Source: Pedobacter frigoris (lineage in GTDB: Bacteria; Bacteroidota; Bacteroidia; Sphingobacteriales; Sphingobacteriaceae). Taken from it: a DNA stretch of 64,000 bases. The notes under the pieces are model-generated. The model saw nothing but the letters and a program-made list of their open reading frames with translations, made no database searches and had not been told where the DNA came from. Shown here one piece after another: positions 19,547-28,100 of the stretch. A program made the position numbers and the translations under genes. Position 1 is the stretch's first letter, and every line of letters starts with the position of its first letter. The stretch lies in assembly GCF_005116445.1 (NCBI RefSeq), contig NZ_SWBQ01000002.1, positions 372,001 to 436,000 of the forward strand, given 5' to 3'.

Positions 19547-19984
19547 TTAAAATTCGTATTCGCAATTGAAGCAATGATGTGTTTTTTTTGCGCTAAATGG
19601 ATATACCATGAGTAACAGAGAAATGATCATGGTAAATATACCAAAGCGCTTCTTTGTAGCCTGAACATAGCCTACATGGGCTGATCCACAATTGGGACAA
19701 ATTTCAGTCGACTGAACATCAACAGGAGCTTCCTCTTCCGCATCCGTAACTTCTTTCAGATGAATCTGCACATCTTCATCCTGAAGGATACTCTTCGCTG
19801 CTTCTACATCGCGCTCGAATAAATGCAGTTTTACCCCACCCAAGGCCTGATTGTATAAAGGATTAATAGTAATTGTATTTTCATCAGAAAGGAAGCATTG
19901 TATTCCGCTATCGATCAGTCTTTCCTTCACTATACTGGCCTCAATTGGGTTATAGTAAGTTTCAAATATTACAATTTTATCCAT
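19547..19984 (-). CDS. DUF2007-domain protein with zinc ribbon and membrane segment
   Basis: The 145 residues begin with a DUF2007 fold (about 1-75: IVIFETYYNPIEASIVKERL, SGIQCFLSDENT, GGVKLHLFERDVEAAKSIL), proposed in databases to be signal-transducing but without proven function. A zinc ribbon of four Cys is split around a hydrophobic segment: CPNCGSAHVGYV at about 96-107 and CFNCEYEF at the very end, with FGIFTMIISLLLMVYPF between. This suggests a tail-anchored protein whose zinc site is formed by both sides of a hairpin. It is 36 bases downstream of the glucosidase start and runs on the same strand after it, possibly in one transcript. Confidence 0.8.
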   Translation of the reverse strand: MDKIVIFETYYNPIEASIVKERLIDSGIQCFLSDENTITINPLYNQALGGVKLHLFERDVEAAKSILQDEDVQIHLKEVTDAEEEAPVDVQSTEICPNCGSAHVGYVQATKKRFGIFTMIISLLLMVYPFSAKKTHHCFNCEYEF

Positions 19985-20020
19985 GCGTTTTGTGTTTCAT
20001 CTCAATATACAAAAATTATG

Positions 20021-21358
20021 CTAACTGCTAAGAAAGTTCCTGAACCAATGACCTGAATCTTTAACTGTTCTTTTCTGAGTCTTAAAATCATTATGCACCA
20101 AGCCGAAACGTGCATTAAATCCTTCGGCCCATTCAAAATTATCCATTAATGTCCAGGCCATATAACCAGAAATATTCAGTCCCTCATTTTTAGCCCTCAG
20201 CAGTGCTGACAGATATAGTTCAAAATAAGCAATGCGATCAGCATCATGAATTCCGGTAGTAGCAATTTTATCATGATAGGCAGCTCCATTCTCTGTAATC
20301 ATCAATTTCTTAATGTTTGGATAGGCCGCAAACTGCTTGATGATGTTGTAAAAACTATCTGCATTTATCTCCCAGCCCATAGCCGTATGAGGCTTCTTCC
20401 GGTTTTTAGCTTTCACCTCCCAAGCCTGCACAACAGGAATGAATGCATTGTATTTAATGGTCAACGGAAAATAATTCTGCAGGCCGATGAAGTCAAAATC
20501 AAAAGTAAGTCGTTCCGTATGTCTCCAGGTTGAATGCTGGATTGAGAATTTTTCCATCACTTCCCAGTCGGCGCCTGGATATCCCATGCCTAATGCGGGT
20601 TCAATAAAGAGCCTGTTCATTAGACAATCTACCCGTTTGGCCGCAATTAGATCTGGTTCACTTTGCGTGTAGGGAATAATTTCAGAACAAGAAAAACTGG
20701 TGCCGATATTGGCCCCCGAAACCTCGGCACGAAGAATCCTGCCTCCGTCTGCCTGCGCTATGGCGGTATGGTGTACGGCAGAAAAAAAGTTGGTCAGACC
20801 TGTCTTACCCGGCGCATGAACACCCAGCATATACCCAAGGGAGGTAAAACCAAACGGTTCATTAAGTACAATCCAGTTTTTTACTTTATCGCCGTATTCA
20901 CGGGCACACAAGCTGACAAATTCATTAAAAGCATGATTTACTGCATATGCTGTCCAGCCCCCCTCTACCTCCAGCGCTTCAGGCAAATCCCAGTGATAAA
21001 GAGTAACATAAGGAACAAGCCCATTTAGCAAACAGGCATCAATGACATCATGATAAAACCTGATACCATCCTGATTGATCTGCCCCTGCCCCAAAGGCAA
21101 AACGCGGGGCCAGGAAATGGAAAAGCGAAACACATCAAATCCCAGACTTTTAACCAGAGCGATATCCTCCTGATATCTGTGGTAAAAATCGCAGGTTACC
21201 TGCAGCAAATGCCCCTTTTTAATTTTACCGGATCTTTTAGAGAAGGTATCCCATATGGACGGGCCTTTGCCATATAGTTCCGCAGCACCTTCTATCTGTG
21301 CCGCAGCAACTGCAACACCCCATGAAAAATCATTGCCAAAATCAGATGCTTTTATCAT
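20021..21358 (-). CDS. Glycoside hydrolase family 1 beta-glucosidase
   Basis: Retaining beta-glycosidase (TIM barrel, 445 residues, typical length), cytoplasmic because no signal peptide is present. The acid/base Glu lies in WIVLNEPFGF and the nucleophile Glu in LMITENGAAY. The N-terminal signature FSWGVAVAAAQIEGA and the C-terminal WTLMDNFEWAEGFNARFGL are family hallmarks. It probably hydrolyses cellobiose or other beta-glucosides brought in by other systems. The MutS-like gene is upstream on the same strand with a 37-base gap, so the two may share a transcript without related roles. Confidence 0.95.
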   Translation of the reverse strand: MIKASDFGNDFSWGVAVAAAQIEGAAELYGKGPSIWDTFSKRSGKIKKGHLLQVTCDFYHRYQEDIALVKSLGFDVFRFSISWPRVLPLGQGQINQDGIRFYHDVIDACLLNGLVPYVTLYHWDLPEALEVEGGWTAYAVNHAFNEFVSLCAREYGDKVKNWIVLNEPFGFTSLGYMLGVHAPGKTGLTNFFSAVHHTAIAQADGGRILRAEVSGANIGTSFSCSEIIPYTQSEPDLIAAKRVDCLMNRLFIEPALGMGYPGADWEVMEKFSIQHSTWRHTERLTFDFDFIGLQNYFPLTIKYNAFIPVVQAWEVKAKNRKKPHTAMGWEINADSFYNIIKQFAAYPNIKKLMITENGAAYHDKIATTGIHDADRIAYFELYLSALLRAKNEGLNISGYMAWTLMDNFEWAEGFNARFGLVHNDFKTQKRTVKDSGHWFRNFLSS

Positions 21359-21395
21359 AGCTATTTATTACAAATGGCAATATGGCATAATCATA

Positions 21396-23213
21396 TTAAG
21401 TTAACGTTAAGCCGATCTCTTTCAACAATAAAGCCGCATTGAAAGTTTTGCATGGCCCATGTTTCAGCTTGTAATCGAATTTCATTTCACCTTCTGCTAT
21501 CTGTATGTCGAAATGATAATTTCTAACTTTAGCCTGATGATCTGCTTCCATTTCTGAAAGCTGTAAGTCATGTGTTGCAAATAAAGCCGGAGTACCCTGC
21601 TCTATCAACTTTTCAATAAATACCTTTGAGCCCAGGTACTTGTCGCGGCTATTTGTACCCCTCAACATCTCGTCTATCAGTACAAATGAATTTGGAATAG
21701 TTCCAATCGCATCAAGAATCATTTTCAATCTGTTCAGTTCAGCCTTAAATGTAGAAGTATGGTCATTTAGAGAATCTTTTATCCGCATATAAGAAAACAC
21801 CTTAAATATAGAAAGAGACATTTCTTTGGCACACACAGGCGCGCCGGCAAATGCAAGCACCATATTGATACCTACTGTACGCAGAAACGTGCTTTTACCT
21901 GCCATGTTAGAGCCCGTCACGATATCAACAGTAGTTTGTGCAGCAAGGTCAAAATCATTTACAATACGTTCCTGTTCGGCTATCAATGGGTGACCAATCT
22001 CAAGGGCACGGAATTGAAAGCCTTCGTCAATTTCAGGAAAATTCCAGTCAGGATGGTTATAGGTCAGGGTAGCCAACGAGATCAGTTCTTCAAACTGGCT
22101 GATCCTGTATAATCCCTGAATCAGGGAAACCGAAGATCGGTCGTGCCAGTCGGACAAATTAATAGAACATTTAAGATCCCACAAAAAAAACAGATTAAGC
22201 ACAGCACTAACCAGGATATTTAGCCTGGCATCAAAAGCCTGTATAATCGATGCCAGTTGTTTGATCTGCCTGCTTACCGGAATCCCCGAATTTTCCCCCG
22301 CATGAAATAAGCTTTTAATATAAGGGCTTTGCCATGCTACATCCTCAGTCCATTTGATTGTACCGGCAAAAGCATTTAACTGATTTGAACCTCCAGTAAA
22401 ACCATAATAAACCTTATTGATGTTCGCCAGTTTAAAGAAGGTGAGGGCACCATTAAATACCGCAGCTAACGCAAAGATTTTCCATGCAATGCCCCCGAGT
22501 ATAATTGCAAGAACCAATAATCCTATGGTGAGAAAAGGCACGACCTTTACATATCCTCTCAGCAATCTGTTTCTTGTAAAAGAAAGCTGGGCAGGCAACT
22601 GTTGCTCCAGCTTATGTTTAATTATTTGCAATTGATCCGGTTTATGGTCTTGCAATTCTGCCCTGAAATGAAAAGTGTCTTCTATATGTGCTACCAATTC
22701 AGTTATGGCTTGCTGGCGCGACGCAATCTTTAATTTGTCTGACGGCTCCAACAGGCTTGCAGCAAGTATATCCAATCCTGCTGCAGTATTGCAGCGGTTG
22801 ATATTTGCATACAAGGAGCGTGGCCCCATAATATCAAGATCTGAAGAATATGGATGCTGTTCATCGCCATAATGTACTCCATCGGCATAACCATTCTTTC
22901 CTGTCGTCAGCTGGTCAACTTCATTCTGATATACCCATAATAGCCTCAGTGCATAATCCAGCTCCTTCTGCACCTTGATTTGCTCTTTTACGAGTACCAT
23001 GAACATCAAAAGAGGAACTATTGCAAAGAGTCCTAAAAACCAGAAAAAGCCAATGCTAATGATCGACGCTACGATCAGGATCTCCATGATGAAAAGTCCA
23101 AGCCTGGAAAAAGAAATCTGATTTAGTTTTTTCTTAAGACCATCTACCAGCGCCTGCTGAGTATTTATGTGATTTTGATAGTCGGTTAAGATGCTATGTT
23201 TTGTTTTTACCAT
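21396..23213 (-). CDS. MutS-related ATPase with membrane segments
   Basis: Of 605 residues, only the C-terminal ATPase resembles mismatch-repair MutS: Walker A GSNMAGKSTFLRTVG (about 427-441), Walker B region NSFVLIDEMLRGTNSRDKYLG, and the conserved ATHDLQLSEM. There is no mismatch-recognition domain with the Phe-x-Glu motif. Two hydrophobic hairpins lie at about 38-78 (LFIMEILIVASIISIGFFWF and FAIVPLLMFMVLV) and 222-260, so the protein appears membrane-bound. Such short MutS-like proteins are frequent in Bacteroidota and are often named MutS, but mismatch repair is unlikely. True function unknown. Confidence 0.85.
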   Translation of the reverse strand: MVKTKHSILTDYQNHINTQQALVDGLKKKLNQISFSRLGLFIMEILIVASIISIGFFWFLGLFAIVPLLMFMVLVKEQIKVQKELDYALRLLWVYQNEVDQLTTGKNGYADGVHYGDEQHPYSSDLDIMGPRSLYANINRCNTAAGLDILAASLLEPSDKLKIASRQQAITELVAHIEDTFHFRAELQDHKPDQLQIIKHKLEQQLPAQLSFTRNRLLRGYVKVVPFLTIGLLVLAIILGGIAWKIFALAAVFNGALTFFKLANINKVYYGFTGGSNQLNAFAGTIKWTEDVAWQSPYIKSLFHAGENSGIPVSRQIKQLASIIQAFDARLNILVSAVLNLFFLWDLKCSINLSDWHDRSSVSLIQGLYRISQFEELISLATLTYNHPDWNFPEIDEGFQFRALEIGHPLIAEQERIVNDFDLAAQTTVDIVTGSNMAGKSTFLRTVGINMVLAFAGAPVCAKEMSLSIFKVFSYMRIKDSLNDHTSTFKAELNRLKMILDAIGTIPNSFVLIDEMLRGTNSRDKYLGSKVFIEKLIEQGTPALFATHDLQLSEMEADHQAKVRNYHFDIQIAEGEMKFDYKLKHGPCKTFNAALLLKEIGLTLT

Positions 23214-23308
23214 TATCTTTGAATTCCTGAATAATTGACGGATACTTAAACTTTGACCCTTATATGAATAAGATGTTACGGGTAGTTTAGTTGCTAAAGA
23301 TAAAATAA

Positions 23309-23782
23309 ATGAAGATCACTTTACTTGTAGTAGGTAAAACGGAAGACAAATACCTGATTGAGGGGATTGAGAAATATCTGAATCGTCTGAAGCATTATAT
23401 TGGCTTCACACTAACAGTGATACCAGACATCAAAAACACCAGGAACCTTACAGAGGCCCAACAAAAGAGTAAAGAAGCTGAATTGATATTGAAACAGGTC
23501 AGCAATTCAGATATGGTGATATTGATGGATGAAAAAGGAAAAAAATACAGTTCAGTTTCTTTTGCAAATTACCTGAACAAACAGATGATCGGAAGTGTTC
23601 AGCATATGGTGTTCATCATAGGCGGGCCTTACGGATTTGACGAAAGTGTTTACAACCGTTCAAACGGAAGCATATCCTTATCAGATATGACTTTTTCACA
23701 TCAGATGGTTCGTCTGTTTTTTGTAGAGCAGCTCTATAGAGCATTTAGTATTTTAAAAGGCGAGCCCTATCACCACGAATAA
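23309..23782 (+). CDS. rlmH: 23S rRNA (pseudouridine1915-N3)-methyltransferase
   Basis: SPOUT-family methyltransferase acting on pseudouridine 1915 in helix 69 of 23S rRNA. The 157 residues and the motifs LDEKGKKYSS-like (MDEKGKKYSSVSFA), IIGGPYGFDESV (SAM-binding knot) and the C-terminal LSDMTFSHQMVRLFFVEQLYRAF and YHHE are complete. The start ATG 23309 gives the normal N-terminus MKITLLVVGKTE. Divergent from the MutS-like gene. A small membrane protein gene follows 61 bases later. Confidence 0.96.
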   Translation: MKITLLVVGKTEDKYLIEGIEKYLNRLKHYIGFTLTVIPDIKNTRNLTEAQQKSKEAELILKQVSNSDMVILMDEKGKKYSSVSFANYLNKQMIGSVQHMVFIIGGPYGFDESVYNRSNGSISLSDMTFSHQMVRLFFVEQLYRAFSILKGEPYHHE

Positions 23783-23843
23783 TACATTTCATTTTATGGA
23801 AATTTTAAATCAACATCATCATTAGTTAAAAGGAGAATTTATT

Positions 23844-23972
23844 ATGCGTTTGCCATCAGATTATAAAAGAGACTATAAATTTAAAAGCGACCCTAAAAAG
23901 GATCGCTTAAGTTATACCATCGCAATTGTGATATCGATTATCGTGTTTGCAATCCTATGGTACTTTTTTTAG
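23844..23972 (+). CDS. Small single-pass membrane protein (42 residues)
   Basis: Short reading frame starting MRLPSDYKRDYKFKSDPKKD, highly charged, followed by one hydrophobic segment (SYTIAIVISIIVFAILWYFF) up to the stop. A strong Shine-Dalgarno sequence (AAAGGAGAA, seven bases before the ATG), rare in this phylum, supports translation. It follows rlmH on the same strand. Predicted topology is N-terminus in the cytoplasm; the function is unknown. Confidence 0.7.
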   Translation: MRLPSDYKRDYKFKSDPKKDRLSYTIAIVISIIVFAILWYFF

Positions 23973-23986
23973 AAAGTTTGCCATGT

Positions 23987-24442
23987 TTATCCTATGTCAG
24001 ACTTTACTTCTTCTACAATGACAAATGAACATAAATTGGCAATACCGGCGATTGTTCCTAAGCAATTATTATAGAAAAGATTGTACTCTGTGGAATTCTT
24101 TACCCGCACTTTGAGTATAAAATCATACTTTCCATTTACAACATAACAACTGACTATTTCACTGAATTCACGTATTTCTTCTTTAAACTTAGCCACATGG
24201 GCGCTTGTATTACTCACCAGTCTCACGCAAACATTACTTGTAAATCCAAGTCCCAGTAACTCATTGTTTAATATCGCGGCATAATGTTTAATCACATTCA
24301 ATTCTTCCAGCCGGCTTATTCGCTTGGATACTGCGCTTATTGATAAATGAACTTTTTTTGACAGGTCTTTCATTTTGATTTTGGCATCTGCTTGCATATG
24401 CGTCAAAATATTCAGATCTATTTCATCAATTTCTTTAATCAT
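23987..24442 (-). CDS. Lrp/AsnC-family transcriptional regulator
   Basis: DNA-binding amino acid-responsive regulator of 151 residues: helix-turn-helix at about 5-60 (DLNILTHMQADAKIKMKDLS, HLSISAVSKRISRLEEL) and an effector-binding RAM domain (about 70-145, EIVSCYVVNGKYDFILKVRV). The ligand residues are not diagnostic. It is convergent with the small membrane protein and 64 bases downstream of the Crp-like gene on the same strand. Its targets are unknown. Confidence 0.92.
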   Translation of the reverse strand: MIKEIDEIDLNILTHMQADAKIKMKDLSKKVHLSISAVSKRISRLEELNVIKHYAAILNNELLGLGFTSNVCVRLVSNTSAHVAKFKEEIREFSEIVSCYVVNGKYDFILKVRVKNSTEYNLFYNNCLGTIAGIANLCSFVIVEEVKSDIG

Positions 24443-24506
24443 AAGTTGTGGTGGTTTAGTTCAATCAAAACTATGTTGTTTCCGGGCTACGAAAAAGTGA
24501 CCATAA

Positions 24507-25157
24507 TTACCTTTTTGACTGATCTCGTCTTTTAATTCTGGCCCTTATTTTACTCAGAGTTTGCGGAACTATTAATAAGAAACTGGCCATGTCCTTTACT
24601 TTGCAATACCGGGTGCTTTCCTTCCCAAACACCTCAAGGAATTTTTCATATCGAGGTGTAGGTTTAAGGTTAAGTATTTCGTTCTTTTTGTTGCTCCCCG
24701 GATTTGAAAGTGAAAGCACTCTGTTGGCAAGCGCCTCTGCTTCTGAAGCAGTTAGTTTTAATGTGCTAAAGTTATCAGCAGTAAAAGCTATGACTACAGC
24801 ATTTTTCGTAAAATCAGCATAATAATCACAAGGCTTGCCGTTAAAAAAACACTCCGGAATTACCATAATACTACCCGGCATAAAAAATTTAAACGTGACC
24901 TCAGTCCTTACACCATCCTTATACACAACTCTGTAAAACCTGCCATAGCCAGAATCTATCCAATAAGCTGTTTTACAGATATCACCTTCGCTGGTAACCT
25001 TTACCACTTTGCGTGAAGACTGATGTTTCAACATCGGCAGAATGTTGGAATAAAATTCATCAGTAAGATTCATAAGTTCTCCCAAACTTTCCAGCAGGTT
25101 TCCCTCCGGAGTACCCGTCAAATTATTAGCAACAAAAAACTTTTCTTTATATGACAT
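24507..25157 (-). CDS. Crp/Fnr-like regulator
   Basis: The 216 residues carry a cyclic-nucleotide-binding-like beta roll (about 45-135, KVTSEGDICKTAYWIDSGYG, FFMPGSIMVIPECFFNGKP) and a C-terminal region (about 165-212, PTPRYEKFLEVFGKESTRYC then KDMASFLLIVPQTLSKIRAR) that aligns with the helix-turn-helix of Bacteroidota Crp/Fnr proteins (compare LKDIASYLGITPETLSRIR in relatives). The canonical cAMP phosphate-binding motif is absent, so cAMP is probably not the ligand. No Fe-S cysteines are arranged as in Fnr. Sequence upstream (25158-25500) lacks a recognisable gene. Confidence 0.75.
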   Translation of the reverse strand: MSYKEKFFVANNLTGTPEGNLLESLGELMNLTDEFYSNILPMLKHQSSRKVVKVTSEGDICKTAYWIDSGYGRFYRVVYKDGVRTEVTFKFFMPGSIMVIPECFFNGKPCDYYADFTKNAVVIAFTADNFSTLKLTASEAEALANRVLSLSNPGSNKKNEILNLKPTPRYEKFLEVFGKESTRYCKVKDMASFLLIVPQTLSKIRARIKRRDQSKR

Positions 25158-25500
25158 AATTTAATTTTTCGACTAATATATATAAGAACAATGCTGAGAA
25201 ACCACCTTTTGTAAAGGAATTTTTACCTAAATCTATTTAGCTGGGCCTACTGCATATAAAAATCTTTTGATTTATTTTCGTCCTGCATTCGATATCTCTT
25301 TGCATTTACAAAAGTCTTCCTTAAGCCTTTCTTAAGGGTCTCTCAAGGGTTGCTAGGGCCACAGCCTCTCCAATACTTTCGCAACACCTGTATTCCCCCT
25401 ACGTTTCGATTTTATTTACACAAACGCAGATCGAAAAGACAAAGAACGCAATACAAATCTCTGTAGCCAGAACCATCCCTTTGATTTTTTTTGCAAAAAA
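25158..25500. other. Gene-free stretch
   Basis: No reading frame with coding character, no RNA gene and no repeat was recognised. It should hold the promoter of the Crp-like gene on its left side; the right end is the T tract of the DUF5606 terminator on the minus strand. Confidence 0.5.
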
Positions 25501-25526
25501 AAAGCTCCCGGTTTGCCGGGAGCTTT
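25493..25526 (-). terminator. Terminator of the cyclophilin/DUF5606 operon
   Basis: Perfect 11-bp stem, AAAGCTCCCGG with CCGGGAGCTTT, and a four-base loop at 25501-25526. On the minus strand an uninterrupted T tract follows. It sits 21 bases after the DUF5606 stop codon. Confidence 0.92.
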
Positions 25527-25546
25527 ATAATATTTCGTTTCTAACT

Positions 25547-26077
25547 TTAAACGCCTTTTTTACTTGTCATGCTTGCTTTCTTAGCAGGCGCTTTGCTCGT
25601 CGCTTTAACGTTTGCAGGCTTAGGTGTAGCCTTTGGTTTCTTTTCTGCTTTTTCCTCAACTTTAACTCCGTCTTGATCAATAGCTTCAGGAGCAGCCTCA
25701 GTAAATAAAGGAAGTTCTTTCAAAATATGAAACCAGCTTACGATCTTCTTCATATCAGAAGCATAAACTTTTTCCTGATCGTGTGCAGGAGCAACTTCAA
25801 GGAAAAATTTCTTTAGTGTTGGCCCGTCAGCTTTGGCATCAGGAACAGCTCCTTTAGCAGCTGTGATATTAGCCAAAACATCTACAAGTTTCAGATCTTC
25901 ATCTTCACCATAAATAGTGATATCTTCCAGAGAAGCCAGTTTAGTTGTAGTGATATTAGCTACAATTTTTACCTTCTGGGCATCAAGGCTTTCCAAAACA
26001 TATCCGCCTTTATTTTGTCCTACCAATTTGAATAGGCCCGGTCTTCCGGATACAGCAACGATTCCTCTTAAGTTCAT
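25547..26077 (-). CDS. DUF5606 protein with Lys/Ala-rich tail
   Basis: Bacteroidota-specific protein of 176 residues. The N-terminal 55 residues (MNLRGIVAVSGRPGLFKLVG, YVLESLDAQKVKIVAN) form the DUF5606 beta domain, followed by a helical part (VDVLANITAAKG, MKKIVSWFHILKELPLF). The last 40 residues are a Lys/Ala/Pro-rich tail (KPKATPKPANVKATSKAPAK) reminiscent of histone-like disordered tails and probably binding nucleic acid. It starts two bases after the cyclophilin stop codon, so both are cotranscribed. Function unknown. Confidence 0.85.
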   Translation of the reverse strand: MNLRGIVAVSGRPGLFKLVGQNKGGYVLESLDAQKVKIVANITTTKLASLEDITIYGEDEDLKLVDVLANITAAKGAVPDAKADGPTLKKFFLEVAPAHDQEKVYASDMKKIVSWFHILKELPLFTEAAPEAIDQDGVKVEEKAEKKPKATPKPANVKATSKAPAKKASMTSKKGV

Positions 26078-26079
26078 AA

Positions 26080-26517
26080 TTAATCTTCTATTACTTCTAT
26101 TCCTAAAATCTTGTCCCCTTGTTTAATGCTGTCAACAACATCGACATTTTCAATTACTTTACCGAAACAAGTATGGTTTCTATCTAAATGCGCAGTATTA
26201 TCTCTGCTATGGCAAATGAAAAACTGTGATCCACCTGTATTTCTTCCGGCATGTGCCATTGATAATACGCCACGATCATGGTATTGGTTCTCTCCTGTTA
26301 ACTCACAATCAATTTTATAGCCCGGGCCACCAGCACCAGTACCCGTGGGATCACCTCCCTGAACAACAAAGTTAGGGATCACCCTGTGAAATGTAACACC
26401 ATTATAATATCCTTCGTTGGCTAATTTTTTAAAGTTAGCAACTGTATTTGGGGCATCCTGATCGTAAAACTGAACGGTCATATCGCCTTTATCTGTTTTA
26501 ATTATTGCTTTGCTCAT
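26080..26517 (-). CDS. Cyclophilin-type peptidyl-prolyl cis-trans isomerase
   Basis: Catalyses proline isomerisation in protein folding. At 145 residues with no signal peptide it is cytoplasmic. Active-site blocks: TFHRVIPNFVVQGGDPTGTG (catalytic Arg), SMAHAGRNTGGSQFFI (Gln, Phe) and LDRNHTCFGKVIE (Trp position replaced by a non-Trp residue, usual for bacterial PpiB). ATG 26517 is selected since the longer frame at 26538 begins inside the -7 promoter element. First gene of an operon with the DUF5606 gene. Confidence 0.95.
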   Translation of the reverse strand: MSKAIIKTDKGDMTVQFYDQDAPNTVANFKKLANEGYYNGVTFHRVIPNFVVQGGDPTGTGAGGPGYKIDCELTGENQYHDRGVLSMAHAGRNTGGSQFFICHSRDNTAHLDRNHTCFGKVIENVDVVDSIKQGDKILGIEVIED

Positions 26518-26535
26518 GTGATATTTTGTAAATGC

Positions 26536-26566
26536 CAAACTTAGCTAAATTTGTAATGATATGCAA
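26536..26566 (-). promoter_or_regulatory. Housekeeping promoter of the cyclophilin operon
   Basis: On the minus strand: TTG (26566-26564), a 20-base spacer and TAAGTTTG (26543-26536), matching the Bacteroidota consensus; the ATG follows at 26517. Confidence 0.75.
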
Positions 26567-26611
26567 TATGCGGCCTTTTTCTTACATTCGTATTTACCGA
26601 TTTCACTATTT

Positions 26612-27874
26612 ATGATGTTCAAAAGATCCCTTATCCTATTTTTTTTGTTGACCGTTAGCATCATTGCCAGGGCCTCTTCAATTCTTATTTACATGGATGA
26701 AGATCAAAAAAATCATTTGAAAGCATACGGTATTGCTTACTGGAGCATTAAACAAAATGCCGACGTCAGCTGGCTGCTGAATTACCGTGGCGGTAGTTTT
26801 TTAATTGGTTATAACAAGACCATAGAAGATGAATGCAAAACCAGAGGTGTCTCCTACCAGGTTCTCGCCGACGGCAAGGTAACCGCCATCTTAAACGAGA
26901 TTAGTGATCCGCAGGTGAATATGGAAATGGTGAAGTTAGAGAAAGCCCCAAAAATTGCCGTGTATTCGCCGAAAAGCAAACTGCCATGGGATGATGCGGT
27001 AACTATGGTACTTACTTATGCAGAGATTCCTTACGAAGTAGTCTATGATGATGATGTATTGAGAGACAAGTTATCCGGATACGACTGGCTACACCTGCAC
27101 CACGAAGATTTTACCGGTCAATACGGACGTTTCTGGAGTGCATATCGAAACCAGACCTGGTACCGTGAGGATGTAAAAAACCAGGAGGCCACGGCAAAAA
27201 GAAACGGGTTTAATAAAGTATCTCAAATGAAGCTGGAGGTAGCCAAACGAATACGGGATTTTTGCGCCGGCGGCGGATTTTTATTTGCCATGTGCTCCGG
27301 TACAGATAGTTTTGACATCGCATTGAGTGCAGAAGGTGTAGACATCTGCGAAAGCATGTTTGATGGCGACGGGGCCGATGCACAGGCACAGGCAAAGATC
27401 AATTTCAACAAAACTTATGCCTTCAAGGACTTCAGGCTCAATGTAAATCCTAATGAATATGAGTTTTCAGACATTGATGTGACCCTAACCCGAAAATTGG
27501 AGCAATCAAACGATTACTTTACCTTATTTGATTTTTCCGCTAAATGGGATTTGGTACCAACAATGCTTACACAAAATCATGATAAGGTGATCAAAGGTTT
27601 CATGGGCCAAACTACCGCTTTCAGAAAGCGGCTGGTAAAGCCTAGCGTTACCGTACTTGGTGAAAATAAAGGAGCTGAAGAAGTACGCTACTTAAACGGA
27701 GTGATCGGCAAAGGCCAGTTTACTTTTTATGGAGGTCATGATCCTGAAGACTATCAGCATCAGGTGGGTGATCCGCCAACAGACCTGAACCTGCACCCAA
27801 ACTCGCCGGGTTACCGTTTGATTCTAAACAACGTACTATTCCCCGCCGCTAAAAAGAAACCGCAAAAGACTTAA
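26612..27874 (+). CDS. Exported conserved protein of unknown function, GATase1-like core
   Basis: Not confidently recognised; I recall similar Bacteroidota proteins carrying doubtful asparagine-synthetase names. The protein has 420 residues from ATG 26612 (26615 is also possible), beginning with a signal peptide (MMFKRSLILFFLLTVSIIARA). The core has alternating strands and helices (IAVYSPKSKLPWDDAVTMVL, PYEVVYDDDVLRDKLSGYDW) and a Cys in GGGFLFAMCSGTDSFDIAL that resembles the nucleophile elbow of class I glutamine amidotransferase-like folds. A later block (KGQFTFYGGHDPEDYQHQVG) recalls the His near such active sites. The 5' end extended upstream would overlap the divergent cyclophilin promoter. 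No adjacent partner gene; likely periplasmic. Confidence 0.65.
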   Translation: MMFKRSLILFFLLTVSIIARASSILIYMDEDQKNHLKAYGIAYWSIKQNADVSWLLNYRGGSFLIGYNKTIEDECKTRGVSYQVLADGKVTAILNEISDPQVNMEMVKLEKAPKIAVYSPKSKLPWDDAVTMVLTYAEIPYEVVYDDDVLRDKLSGYDWLHLHHEDFTGQYGRFWSAYRNQTWYREDVKNQEATAKRNGFNKVSQMKLEVAKRIRDFCAGGGFLFAMCSGTDSFDIALSAEGVDICESMFDGDGADAQAQAKINFNKTYAFKDFRLNVNPNEYEFSDIDVTLTRKLEQSNDYFTLFDFSAKWDLVPTMLTQNHDKVIKGFMGQTTAFRKRLVKPSVTVLGENKGAEEVRYLNGVIGKGQFTFYGGHDPEDYQHQVGDPPTDLNLHPNSPGYRLILNNVLFPAAKKKPQKT

Positions 27875-27952
27875 ACGCCGTGCTATAATATACTCGTCAT
27901 CCTTTTGAGATCATTCTCGTGCGACTATTCTAGTGCGATTCTGGTGCGATCT

Positions 27953-28033
27953 TCATCTCGAACGAGGCACGAGGAGAGATCTCTTGAACTATACCGGTCT
28001 AACCAAGAGATTTCTCACGATGTTCGAGATGAC
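27953..28033. repeat. Palindromic dispersed repeat, copy A
   Basis: Outer arms TCATCTCGAAC and GTTCGAGATGA are exact complements; inner arms GAGATCTCTTGAACT and AACCAAGAGATTTCTC nearly pair with each other. The same outer and inner blocks recur at 39853-39957, so this is a mobile or amplified palindromic element in a gene-free gap between convergent genes. Adjacent sequence 27895-27952 and 28034-28070 contains further loose repeats of GTGCGA and GAGATGACGG. Confidence 0.8.
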
Positions 28034-28100
28034 GGCAAAGGTGATAAAAATGAAGGAATGAGATGACGGAAGGTTAAAAAATAACCAATTAACGGCAGCA

